This document shows positions 34,807-42,201 of a stretch of DNA of 64,000 nt, in pieces. The DNA lies in contig FSRV01000002.1 in NCBI GenBank assembly GCA_900142905.1, positions 2,480,001-2,544,000 on the forward strand, in the 5' to 3' direction. Position numbers and translations under genes: made by a program. The notes beneath the pieces were generated by a model. The model saw nothing but the letters and a program-made list of their open reading frames with translations. It was not told where the DNA came from and searched no databases. Source of the DNA: Burkholderia sp. GAS332 (GTDB lineage Bacteria; Pseudomonadota; Gammaproteobacteria; Burkholderiales; Burkholderiaceae). Numbering within the stretch: position 1 is the first letter of the stretch; each line of letters starts with the position of its first letter.

Positions 34807-36524
34807 TGCGCGGCTCCGCTGGCTGCGTCCGCGGGGTTGCTGACTGCTGCCGCGAACGGCGCTTGCGCGTGCGCGAAATCGCCGGCACGACGGAAGTCTT
34901 CCAGATCGTTCACACCGCGCCAATGACCGTGGACGTATTGCACTTCGATCGCTTCACCCGCTTCGACCAGCGCATTCAGCAGCGCGGGCATATCGAGCGA
35001 ATCGAAATCCGGGCGCGCTTGCAGTTTGCCGAGTACCGCTTGCAGACGCTCAAGGCCCTCGCCGCGTACATTCAGCAGACCGACCCAGCGACCGTGCGGC
35101 GTTTGCGAAGCGATGGCGGACGTTGCCTCCTGTCCGCTCGACACGTGACGCAGCGTGACCTTGTTGCCGAACAGACCGCGATCGTCGCCTGCCGAGCACC
35201 ATGCGAAGTCGCGCACGCTGGCGTTCTCCGCATCGGTCAGCGACGAATCCACCACCACGCTGAACGCGGCTTCGCTCTCGACCAGATCGCGCAGGATGTA
35301 GCTGCGGAACAGCAGATCGCCGTACGAGATGACCGTGTCGCCCGCGAGCTTGCCGACTGCACAGGCCAGCGACGCCAGTTCGCCGGTTTGCGCGTGACGT
35401 TCGTTGACGACCAGCTTGATCCCGGCCGTATCGATCGCATCGGCGCGATACCCGCCGACCACGGTGATGTCGTTGACGCTTTGCTTCTTGAACGCATCGA
35501 CGAGCCAGCGCAGGAGCGGCTTGCCTGCGATCGGCAGCATGACTTTCGGACGATCTTCGGTGACGGCTTCGAGCCCCTTGCCGCGGCTTGCCGCGAGCAC
35601 GACGGCCGCGCCGGCTGCGCGACCGCTCGACAGATAGCGGTCTTCGGCTTCCGAGTATTCGTCGGCGTCTTGCAGACGGAAGATTTCGTTGACGGCGGCG
35701 ATGCTGTCTTCGACATTCACGAGCGTTTCGCTCGAGTGAATGTCCTTGGCGACGGCTTGCATGGCCGAGGTCGCTGCGCGGATCAGATGATTTGCCCAGA
35801 TGACCGTGCTGATGCCGGCTTCGCGGAACACTTCGGTGGGCGTGCTGTAGTACTTGGTCGGCACGATGACGAGCGGCCCGCGGCCGGCCCATTCGCGCGC
35901 GAACTCGAGGATTTCATCGGGGCGCGAGAGCTTGCTGTGAATCAGGATCGCGTCCGCCCCGGCTTGCCGATAGGCTTCCGCGCGGCGCAGGGCTTCGTCC
36001 ATCCCCCAACCGGCGATGAGTGCTTCGACGCGGGCGACGATCGAGAAATTTTCATCCGACTGCGAGTCTTTACCGGCTTTGATTTTGCCGCAGAACTCGT
36101 CCATATCGGCGAGCGGCTGGGCTTCGCCGTTGATGAAGCTATTCGTTTTCGGGAATTGTTTATCTTCGATACAGACGCCGGCGATGCCGCGTTGTTCGAG
36201 TTTGCGCACGAGGCGGCGCACGTTGTTGAAGTTACCGTAACCGGTATCGCCATCGAGGAGGATGGGGAGATCGCTGGCGTCGGCCATGAATTCGAGGGTG
36301 TCGACGACTTGCGTCCAGCTGGCTTCGTTGTTGTCGCGCACGCCGAATTGGGCGGAGATGGCGAGGCCCGAACCCCAGATGGCCTTGAAGCCGGCTTCGC
36401 GGACGATACGGGCGGAGAGGCCGTTATGGGCCTCCATCATGAATTCGAGTTCGTTACTGACGAGCATCTGGCGCAGGCGTGCGCTGCGCGAAGCGGAGAT
36501 GAAAGCGGGTTCGCGGGCGTTCAT
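34803..36524 (-). CDS. phosphoenolpyruvate mutase-cytidylyltransferase fusion
   Basis: A 573-aa bifunctional protein with AGGAG eight bases before its ATG. Residues 1 to about 290 are PEP mutase: [20 protein letters not shown], the metal Asp in [10 protein letters not shown], and the diagnostic [11 protein letters not shown] loop that separates mutases from isocitrate-lyase relatives. Residues about 310-555 are a nucleotidyltransferase ([33 protein letters not shown], then SYGDLLF with metal Asp). PepM-PntC fusions like this make CMP-2-aminoethylphosphonate, the activated form used to decorate lipids or glycans. Together with Ppd and PhnW the pathway from PEP is complete. No phosphonate transferase is adjacent. 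Confidence 0.93.
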   Translation of the reverse strand: MNAREPAFISASRSARLRQMLVSNELEFMMEAHNGLSARIVREAGFKAIWGSGLAISAQFGVRDNNEASWTQVVDTLEFMADASDLPILLDGDTGYGNFNNVRRLVRKLEQRGIAGVCIEDKQFPKTNSFINGEAQPLADMDEFCGKIKAGKDSQSDENFSIVARVEALIAGWGMDEALRRAEAYRQAGADAILIHSKLSRPDEILEFAREWAGRGPLVIVPTKYYSTPTEVFREAGISTVIWANHLIRAATSAMQAVAKDIHSSETLVNVEDSIAAVNEIFRLQDADEYSEAEDRYLSSGRAAGAAVVLAASRGKGLEAVTEDRPKVMLPIAGKPLLRWLVDAFKKQSVNDITVVGGYRADAIDTAGIKLVVNERHAQTGELASLACAVGKLAGDTVISYGDLLFRSYILRDLVESEAAFSVVVDSSLTDAENASVRDFAWCSAGDDRGLFGNKVTLRHVSSGQEATSAIASQTPHGRWVGLLNVRGEGLERLQAVLGKLQARPDFDSLDMPALLNALVEAGEAIEVQYVHGHWRGVNDLEDFRRAGDFAHAQAPFAAAVSNPADAASGAAQ

Positions 36525-36952
36525 TTTTTTGACTCCTGGTGGCGGGCTTATTAGGGCTCGTTATTGCCCTGCGGGCGGCTGGAAAATGGCGACTATAGCT
36601 GAAATCGATTTTATTGGTAGTGAGGGTTGTATTGGGTTTTTCTGATGTTGTTGTTAAGTGGGAAAATGTGCTGTTTTTTGCATTTCATGCAGCGCGGTTT
36701 GGATTTGGATTTTTTTGGCATTGTGTGGAGAAATGTGATTGGGCCCTGCGGGGCTTGGCTTTGGAGTGGCTTTTTCTCGTTTTCTCTTTATCGTGTTTTG
36801 ATGGTTTTTGAGGCTTTATATTTTCGGGGTTTATTTATTTTCTGCATTAATTGCGCCATTTCTCTATTAGCGCTATCCCTGTGTCTGCTTGCCTATGGCT
36901 TTGGCCTTTCCTTGAATTGTTATTGGTCTATTAGCGTTGCCCCTGTGCGGGG
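36525..36952. other. T-rich low-GC region upstream of phosphonate operon
   Basis: About 430 bases with far lower GC than the rest of the window and many T-runs on the + strand. It includes the promoter side of the phosphonate operon. From about 36880 onward it becomes the outer part of the left inverted-repeat arm. Hydrophobic open frames here come from the T-rich composition and are not believed. Confidence 0.7.
36943..36952. repeat. 10-bp target-site duplication, left
   Basis: CTGTGCGGGG directly precedes the left IS end. The same ten bases follow the right IS end at 38322-38331. Confidence 0.88.
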
Positions 36953-38321
36953 CAATGCTCTCAACTTAAGCCCCATTTCATCAAGCAAGCTTGTACGCGA
37001 GATGGTGATGGGGCTTGGCTTTTCTGGGCGGTCGTGGGTAAGAGCGCGAGGGCTGGATACGACATCGGGCCTGGTGGATGGCCGGCATGACTTTGGGCAG
37101 CAGGTTCAGGCAGTGTTCAATCCGTAGCAGGCACGCGCCGAGGATCGGCTTGAGGGCACCCAGCGCATAAACACGGTCAGGACGGCTGGCAGGTGCGTCA
37201 TCGTGAGACGCATCGTCGAGATCGCTGAGCAGTGTGCACAGGTTGTCGGCGACGGTTTTTGCGCCGAAGTCCTGCTGCAGCGCCAGGTAGTCCAGCCCCG
37301 TGACGGCCTCCAGCCGCAGCCGGTGCTTGAGCCGTTTGAACGCTTCCTCGATGCGCCAGCGCTGATGGTAGAGCGCCCCGAAGGTGGCAGCCGGATAGCG
37401 CTGGCGATCGAGCAGCGAGGTCATCAGCACGCGAACACGTCCGCCAGGAGTGACATCGCGGATCAGGCGCACCGTGGTGGGCGTGCGCACCAGTTCATAG
37501 TCAAGGGCGTCCTGTTCATCGGGCGCGGCCAGTGTCACGAAGCGCTCAGCCTCGCCACTGCGCGCAAAGGCGGTGACGCACGTCCAGGCGCGTGCATCCA
37601 CGCGTAGACAGAACGGGATCTCGCGCTGTGCCAGGGCGGCTACCATCATGTTGCCGAGATAGCCGCGATCGAGCAGCAGCAGATCGGTGTGCGGTTGCAG
37701 TACGTCCAGCGCTTCGAACAGCATCTGCCGCTCGGAGCCGTCGGCCGGATGAAGCGCGGCGTGCAGGGTCAGTTCGGGCCCCGGCAGGAACAGCGCAAAT
37801 GCGTAGTGGTCGGCGCGCAGATCATGGCCTTCGCGCGTGCCTACCCGCAGACGGCTACCGTCGGCTGCGACCAGCCTCAGGCCATTCCAGCGCATCGAAT
37901 CAATGTAGGGTTGGGCCAGCTCGATCAGGCGCGCGCGGGCCAGTTCGAACAGCTCGGCCGACAGGCCGCGGCGCGCCTTGCTGAAGGCCTGTGCACTTAC
38001 CGCCCGGGTGCGCACCGTTTGCCCGTGCAACGCGCCAAACAGCCCATCGAGCTCGGCCTGCACGCTCGAGCGCATGCCCGACATCATCAACGCTGCCATG
38101 CGTGGCAGCGTCAGGATGCGATTGCGGGTAAAGGCAGTGGGAGAACGGCGAACACGCTCAGCGAGCGCCGGATCGAACAGGAAATCGGAGAACTCAGCCA
38201 GGAGTTGGGAAGACGCTGGTATTTGAGTTCATATCGTTTATTTATCAATCAGTTATGCGATGAAGTTTACAGGGCAAACGCCCCGTATACAAGCCCTTTC
38301 GGGCTTAAGTTGAGAGCATTG
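36953..38321 (-). mobile_element. IS4-family insertion sequence
   Basis: A 1369-bp element. Its ends are perfect inverted repeats of 21 bp beginning CAATGCTCTCAACTTAAGCC (36953-36973 and, inverted, 38301-38321), flanked by the 10-bp direct repeat CTGTGCGGGG. It carries a single IS4-type transposase gene on the minus strand. It is inserted in the left arm of a long inverted repeat. Removing it and one repeat copy restores a sequence that matches the intact right arm. The name of the IS was not recognised. Confidence 0.93.
36981..38232 (-). pseudogene. IS4-family transposase, probable frameshift near codon 9
   Basis: The DDE domain is intact: ADGSRLRVG, LLDRGYLGNMM and the IS4 signature YHQRWRIEEAFKRLK (Y-2-R-3-E-6-K). 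The longest ATG frame starts at 38099 (372 aa), but reading back in that frame shows an uninterrupted IS4-like N-terminus (LLAEFSDFLFDPALAERV, FTRNRILTLPRMAALMMSG) with no start codon before the stop near 38227. An ATG at 38232 begins MNSNTSVFP in another frame and would join this N-terminus if one base of the CCC run (GGG 38207-38209 on +) were removed. So a one-base insertion probably disables or weakens the gene. Translation from 38099 would lack the conserved front. Confidence 0.8.
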
Positions 38322-38331
38322 CTGTGCGGGG
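38322..38331. repeat. 10-bp target-site duplication, right
   Basis: CTGTGCGGGG follows the right IS end and matches 36943-36952. Confidence 0.88.
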
Positions 38332-38336
38332 CGGCA

Positions 38337-38369
38337 CTTACTTTCTTTGCCGCCGCAAAGAAAGATAAG
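38337..38369. repeat. palindrome in left arm
   Basis: CTTTCTTTGC (38341-38350), loop CGCC, GCAAAGAAAG (38355-38364): a 10-bp perfect stem extended imperfectly by CTTA and ATAAG on either side. Confidence 0.9.
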
Positions 38370-38631
38370 CAAAGAAAGCGGCTCGAAGCCCCTGCTAAGC
38401 GGGTCCCCCGCACAGTCGCGGTAGTGGTGCATCTGGAATCCGTGCCCTCGCACACTCCGCGTTAGTGACAAAGGGCTCATCAGCTCCCACTCCGCACTGC
38501 GTGCGTCGCGGATGGGTCTGCATGGGAAACCAGGGGCTTCGGTGGGGCGCGGTGGGAGCCATCGGCTTCGCCTCGGCGATGCGCCAAAAATGCCGGATGG
38601 CTTTGGACGTGCCGCTGGACGCATCAAGCAG

Positions 38632-38991
38632 CTAGCTGCCTCTAGCACCCACTAACGCCGAAGACAGCTGGTCTGATAAAGCAGCAGATAGCTGGTGATT
38701 TGCCGAATGTCCGCTGAACACCGGCGACAGCACACGATTTGATGAGGTACCGCTGAGCGTCGGCAACAGCGCATGGTTTGATGAAGTACCGCTGAGCGCC
38801 GGCAACAGCGCACGATTTGATGAGGTACCGCTGAGCGTCGGCAACAGCGCACGATTTGATGAGGTACCGCTGAGCGTCGGCAACAGCGCACGATTTGATG
38901 AGGTACCGCTGAGCGTCGGCAACAGCGTATGGTTTGATGAAGCACCGCCTCGGCGCGCACAGCGCCGCCGGAAGTATGACTGCCTTGTCAC
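38632..38991 (-). CDS. doubtful 119-aa repeat ORF
   Basis: A leftward frame covering the minisatellite would encode about six copies of GTSSNRALLPTLS after a basic start (TRQSYFRRRCARRGG). Because the 39-bp unit keeps frame, the length alone is no evidence. A second overlapping frame on the same strand is also open through the repeats. No ribosome-binding site or known domain supports it. It may be annotated as a hypothetical protein elsewhere but is probably non-coding repeat. Confidence 0.2.
   Translation of the reverse strand: MTRQSYFRRRCARRGGASSNHTLLPTLSGTSSNRALLPTLSGTSSNRALLPTLSGTSSNRALLPALSGTSSNHALLPTLSGTSSNRVLSPVFSGHSANHQLSAALSDQLSSALVGARGS
38693..38965. repeat. 39-bp minisatellite, five to seven copies
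   Basis: Five good copies of a 39-bp unit (CACGATTTGATGAGGTACCG followed by CTGAGCGTCGGCAACAGC) occupy 38732-38926. Degenerate copies precede (38693-38731) and follow (38927-38965). The period is a multiple of three, so any frame stays open. There are no unique spacers, so this is not a CRISPR. Confidence 0.95.
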
Positions 38992-39001
38992 CAGGGCTGA
39001 A

Positions 39002-39152
39002 TGTGCGAGAACACCGATTCCAGATGCACCACTACCGTGGCTGTGCGGGGGACCCGCTTAGCAGGGGCTTCTAGCCGCTTTCTCTTGCTTACTTCTCTTT
39101 GCGGCGGCAAAGAGAAGTAAGTGCCGCCCCGCACAGGGGCAACGCTAATAGA
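39002..39152. repeat. right arm of long inverted repeat
   Basis: The reverse complement of this stretch reads TCTATTAGCGTTGCCCCTGT onward and matches the IS-free left arm almost base for base through GTGGTGCATCTGGAATC. About 545 bases, including the minisatellite, lie between the arms. Weaker similarity (CAAGGAAAGGCC...GCC...AGGC) continues outward to about 39225. Confidence 0.9.
39088..39121. repeat. 15-bp palindrome in right arm
   Basis: CTTACTTCTCTTTGC (39088-39102), loop GGCG, GCAAAGAGAAGTAAG (39107-39121). The stem is perfect although its sequence differs from the left-arm palindrome, so changes on one side are matched on the other. Confidence 0.92.
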
Positions 39153-39468
39153 CCACTAACAAATCAAGGAGAGGCCAAAAAGTCAGATCAAGGAAAGGCC
39201 AACGCCGCAGGCGTACAGACAAAAAGCGCCGAGCAGGCAAAAAACCCAGCCAAACCCCAACGCCGTAGGCATACCACCAAACAACCCCCACCTTCATTTA
39301 GTCAGACAAATAAAAACAACGGGTTTCCCCTCCCCTGCGGAGCCAGGAACGACAAGCCGTAAACACAGTAAGCGACAAGCCAATCGCTGCAAGCGAAGAA
39401 AGTGAAATAGCCCCCTGACCGACCACCTCGCGAAAGCGAAAGCCAAAGCGAAAGCAGACCCCATTGCT
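39153..39468. other. A-rich region upstream of chemoreceptor gene
   Basis: About 315 bases strongly biased to A and C on the + strand, the mirror image of the T-rich region at 36525-36952. It contains repeated GCCG-AGGC-TAC motifs and GCGAAAGC runs. It must supply the chemoreceptor promoter, which was not identified. Confidence 0.6.
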
Positions 39469-41010
39469 ATGACTCTGAACAAAAAACTAGCCTCAATGAT
39501 CGCGGTCCTCTGGATCGGCCTGATCCTGATCGGCGGCTTCGGCGCATGGCAAAACCGTGCGTCGATGATCCAGGACCGCCGCGATCAACTCACCTCGTTG
39601 ATCGACCAGGCCAATCACATCGTCAACCGCTACTACACCCTCGCACAGCAACACACACTCACCGAAGACGAAGCCAAAAAGCAGGCCCTCGAAACACTCG
39701 CCGCCATGCGCTATGGCAAAGACGGCTACATCTCCGTCAACAACTCGCAATCCGTCATGCTGATGCACCCCATCAAGCCTGAAATGGACGGCAAGAACTT
39801 CTCACAATTCACCGACCCGGCCGGTAACCATCTGTTCGTCGATATCGTCAACGCAGGCAATCACGAAGGCGGCGGCTATGTCGACTATCTGTGGGCAAAA
39901 CCCGGCAGCGACAAACCCGTGGCGAAAACCAGCTTCGCGGCCCACTTCGAGCCGTGGGACTGGTATCTCGTCACCGGCATGTACATGGACGACGTACAAA
40001 CCGCGTTCTACGCCAGTCTGTTGCGCTGGCTCGCCATCACCGTGACACTCGGCGCGATCGCCACCGTCGTCATGCTGCTGGTGTTGCGCAGCATCCGCCG
40101 CACGCTCGGCGGCGATCTCGAAGTCGCGGTGGAAGCCGCCCAACTGATGGCGCGCGGCAACCTAGCCACCCGCGTGCCGGTGCAAGGGGACGACACCGGC
40201 AGTCTGCTGCACGCCCTCCACACCATGCAGGCCGGTCTCGTCGATACGGTCTCGCGCGTGCGTCTCGGCACCGAGAACATCAATATCGGTGCGACCGAAA
40301 TCGCTGCCGGCAACACGGATCTCTCGCAACGCACCGAGGAACAGGCCGCGGCGCTCGTCGAAACGGCGTCGAGCATGGATCAGATGACGGTCAACGTGAA
40401 GCAGAACGCGGACAGCGCGCTGCAAGCGGCGCAACTCGCCGGCCAGGCTGCGGACGTGGCCACGCGCGGCAGCCGCGTCGTCGACGACGTAGTTCGCACG
40501 ATGGGCGAAATCACCAGCAGCTCGCGGCAGATCGGCGACATCATCGGCGTGATCGACGGCATCGCGTTCCAGACCAACATCCTCGCGCTTAACGCAGCCG
40601 TCGAAGCGGCCCGCGCAGGCGAACAGGGACGCGGCTTCGCTGTGGTCGCCGCGGAAGTGCGCAGCCTCGCACAACGCTCGGCCACGGCCGCGAAGGAAAT
40701 CAAGGCGTTGATCGAAACGTCGACCCATACCGTCGAAGCGGGCGCGTCGCTGGTCGCCAACGCCGGTTCGACCATGGGCGAGATCGTGCAGTCGGTGCGC
40801 CGCGTGAACGAAATCCTCGAGGAGATCAGTAACGCGTCGCGCGAACAGAGCGCGGGCATCGAACAGGTCAATCGCGCAGTCGGCGAAATGGATCAGGTCA
40901 CACAGCAAAATGCCGCGCTTGTCGAAGAAGCCGCCGCCGCAGCCCACTCGCTGAAGGATCAGGTGGGCGTGTTGCGCGAGGCAATCTCGAGCTTCGCTTT
41001 GCCGGCCTGA
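39469..41010 (+). CDS. methyl-accepting chemotaxis protein with single Cache domain
   Basis: A 513-aa chemoreceptor. Transmembrane helix 1 (about residues 8-28) precedes a periplasmic single Cache (sCache_2) domain (35-185; [29 protein letters not shown] and [20 protein letters not shown] are typical). Helix 2 (about 190-210) leads to HAMP ([26 protein letters not shown]) and the signalling hairpin with its conserved tip [48 protein letters not shown]. sCache_2 receptors commonly sense small organic acids. No CheR/CheB pentapeptide tether is at the C-terminus. Confidence 0.95.
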   Translation: MTLNKKLASMIAVLWIGLILIGGFGAWQNRASMIQDRRDQLTSLIDQANHIVNRYYTLAQQHTLTEDEAKKQALETLAAMRYGKDGYISVNNSQSVMLMHPIKPEMDGKNFSQFTDPAGNHLFVDIVNAGNHEGGGYVDYLWAKPGSDKPVAKTSFAAHFEPWDWYLVTGMYMDDVQTAFYASLLRWLAITVTLGAIATVVMLLVLRSIRRTLGGDLEVAVEAAQLMARGNLATRVPVQGDDTGSLLHALHTMQAGLVDTVSRVRLGTENINIGATEIAAGNTDLSQRTEEQAAALVETASSMDQMTVNVKQNADSALQAAQLAGQAADVATRGSRVVDDVVRTMGEITSSSRQIGDIIGVIDGIAFQTNILALNAAVEAARAGEQGRGFAVVAAEVRSLAQRSATAAKEIKALIETSTHTVEAGASLVANAGSTMGEIVQSVRRVNEILEEISNASREQSAGIEQVNRAVGEMDQVTQQNAALVEEAAAAAHSLKDQVGVLREAISSFALPA

Positions 41011-41067
41011 GGCCGCCCGCTCTTTTCAGGGACAGGGACACCATGAGAAGAGCAGCAGAGAAAAAGA

Positions 41068-41097
41068 AGGCGCTCGACAGGCAGGGAGCGCCTCTTT
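41068..41097 (+). terminator. weak hairpin after chemoreceptor gene
   Basis: AGGCGCTC (41068-41075) pairs with GAGCGCCT (41086-41093) around a 10-base loop and is followed by CTTT. It probably acts with the stronger hairpin downstream. Confidence 0.5.
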
Positions 41098-41137
41098 AAT
41101 ACGCCGCGTCGGAGTAGACGCCTTAATCGAACGAAAC

Positions 41138-41173
41138 AGCCGCGTGGATTTTTCAAGTCCACGCGGCTTTTTT
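41138..41173 (+). terminator. strong rho-independent terminator
   Basis: AGCCGCGTGGA (41138-41148) pairs perfectly with TCCACGCGGCT (41158-41168), followed by a run of six T. Confidence 0.92.
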
Positions 41174-41456
41174 GTGGATGCCTGCGTTTGCGCTCGCGGC
41201 TATGTCTTGCGGTTACGGCTGCCCCTGCCTCCGCCTCCGCGTCCGCGTCCGCGAAGCCCCGCTGTTCAGCAAACGCTTACCACGCCCGATCCCGCAACAA
41301 GGTTAAGCCGAATTTGGCATCGACGAATTCGGCTTAAGGCATTTTCATCAGGACCCGTCGCTTCCGATAATGGCCGCTTTCAAACGCGCGCCCCGCGGCA
41401 AGCTCCAAGGCGGAGCCTTTCCTCTCGCGAGCGCCGTCCCACCAAGGCTCGCCGTC
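41174..41456. other. intergenic region between terminator and TRIC gene
   Basis: Contains a short GC-rich simple repeat (CCTCCG/CGTCCG units near 41225-41255) and the 12-bp dyad. Nothing else was recognised. Confidence 0.5.
41303..41337. promoter_or_regulatory. 12-bp perfect dyad upstream of TRIC gene
   Basis: TTAAGCCGAATT (41303-41314) and AATTCGGCTTAA (41326-41337) with an 11-base spacer. The AT-rich arms and lack of an adjacent strong T-run favour an operator over a terminator. It lies 120 bases before the next gene. Confidence 0.5.
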
Positions 41457-42080
41457 ATGTTGCTCCACCTCCTCTACCTCGTTGCGATCGTCGCTGAAGC
41501 CATGTCCGGCGCATTGATGGGCATGCGCCGCGGCATGGACCGCTTCGGCCTGTGCCTCGTCGGCACCGTCACGGCGCTCGGCGGTGGCACGGTGCGCGAC
41601 GTGTTGCTCGGCCACTATCCCCTTGCATGGATCTCGCATTCAGATTACGTTCTGATTACAATCGGGGCAGCGTCGATTGCGGCGGCCGGCGCCAAATGGC
41701 TGCGCAACTGGCAACGGTTGTTCGTCACGGTCGACGCGATCGGCCTGATCGCGTTCACCGTCATCGGTTGCGATGTTGCCGCGACGCTGGACGTGAGCCC
41801 GGCGATCGTCGTGCTGGCGGGCGCGATCACCGGCGTGTGCGGCGGCATGCTGCGCGACCTGTTGTGCAATCAGATGCCGCTCGTGCTGCGCGAGGAGTTG
41901 TACGCCAGCATCGCGCTCGGCGCGGGCGCGCTGTACGTGGCACTACAAGCCTGCGACATGGCGCCGGGGCCGGCCTCCGTCGTGGTGCTGGCCGGCGGCT
42001 TCACGGCGCGCATGCTGGCCGTGCGGTTCCGTTGGCAACTCAAGGTATTCACCGTCGCCGATTCGGGCGGCGCAAGCTAA
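41457..42080 (+). CDS. TRIC-family cation channel (YadS/UPF0126-like)
   Basis: A 207-aa inner-membrane protein starting at 41457 (AAGG about nine bases upstream; the longer frame adds a basic, non-membrane leader). Seven hydrophobic helices form two inverted repeats, each with the glycine-rich motif of prokaryotic TRIC channels: GTVTALGGGTVRDVLLG and GAITGVCGGMLRDLLCNQMPLVLR. TRIC proteins are trimeric monovalent-cation channels; a physiological role in this organism cannot be told. Confidence 0.92.
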   Translation: MLLHLLYLVAIVAEAMSGALMGMRRGMDRFGLCLVGTVTALGGGTVRDVLLGHYPLAWISHSDYVLITIGAASIAAAGAKWLRNWQRLFVTVDAIGLIAFTVIGCDVAATLDVSPAIVVLAGAITGVCGGMLRDLLCNQMPLVLREELYASIALGAGALYVALQACDMAPGPASVVVLAGGFTARMLAVRFRWQLKVFTVADSGGAS

Positions 42081-42201
42081 TCAAGCTGCACGCCACGCGC
42101 GTGCGGCTTTCACTCGAGGAGCACGCTCGACAGTCACGCGCAACAAGCTGCGGCATCGCCGGTTTCAGCTCGTGACGCACTGCTGTTCGTTATCCGCACT
42201 C

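Larger units (their letters stand above)
36921..38455. repeat. left arm of long inverted repeat, split by an IS
   Basis: TCTATTAGCGTTGCCCCTGT (from about 36927) up to 36952 continues, after the IS, from 38332 to about 38455. Joined, these ~150 bases match the reverse complement of about 39002-39152 with only scattered differences. The arm contains a palindrome (CTTTCTTTGC-CGCC-GCAAAGAAAG, 38341-38364). Weaker similarity extends outward to about 36880. Confidence 0.88.

Noticed and set aside
36627..37127. Rightward 166-codon hydrophobic frame
   Set aside because: Hydrophobicity comes from T-rich sequence; it runs across the IS end and target duplication into antisense transposase.
38693..38965. 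CRISPR-like array
   Set aside because: Units are contiguous 39-bp tandem repeats without unique spacers, and no cas genes are present.
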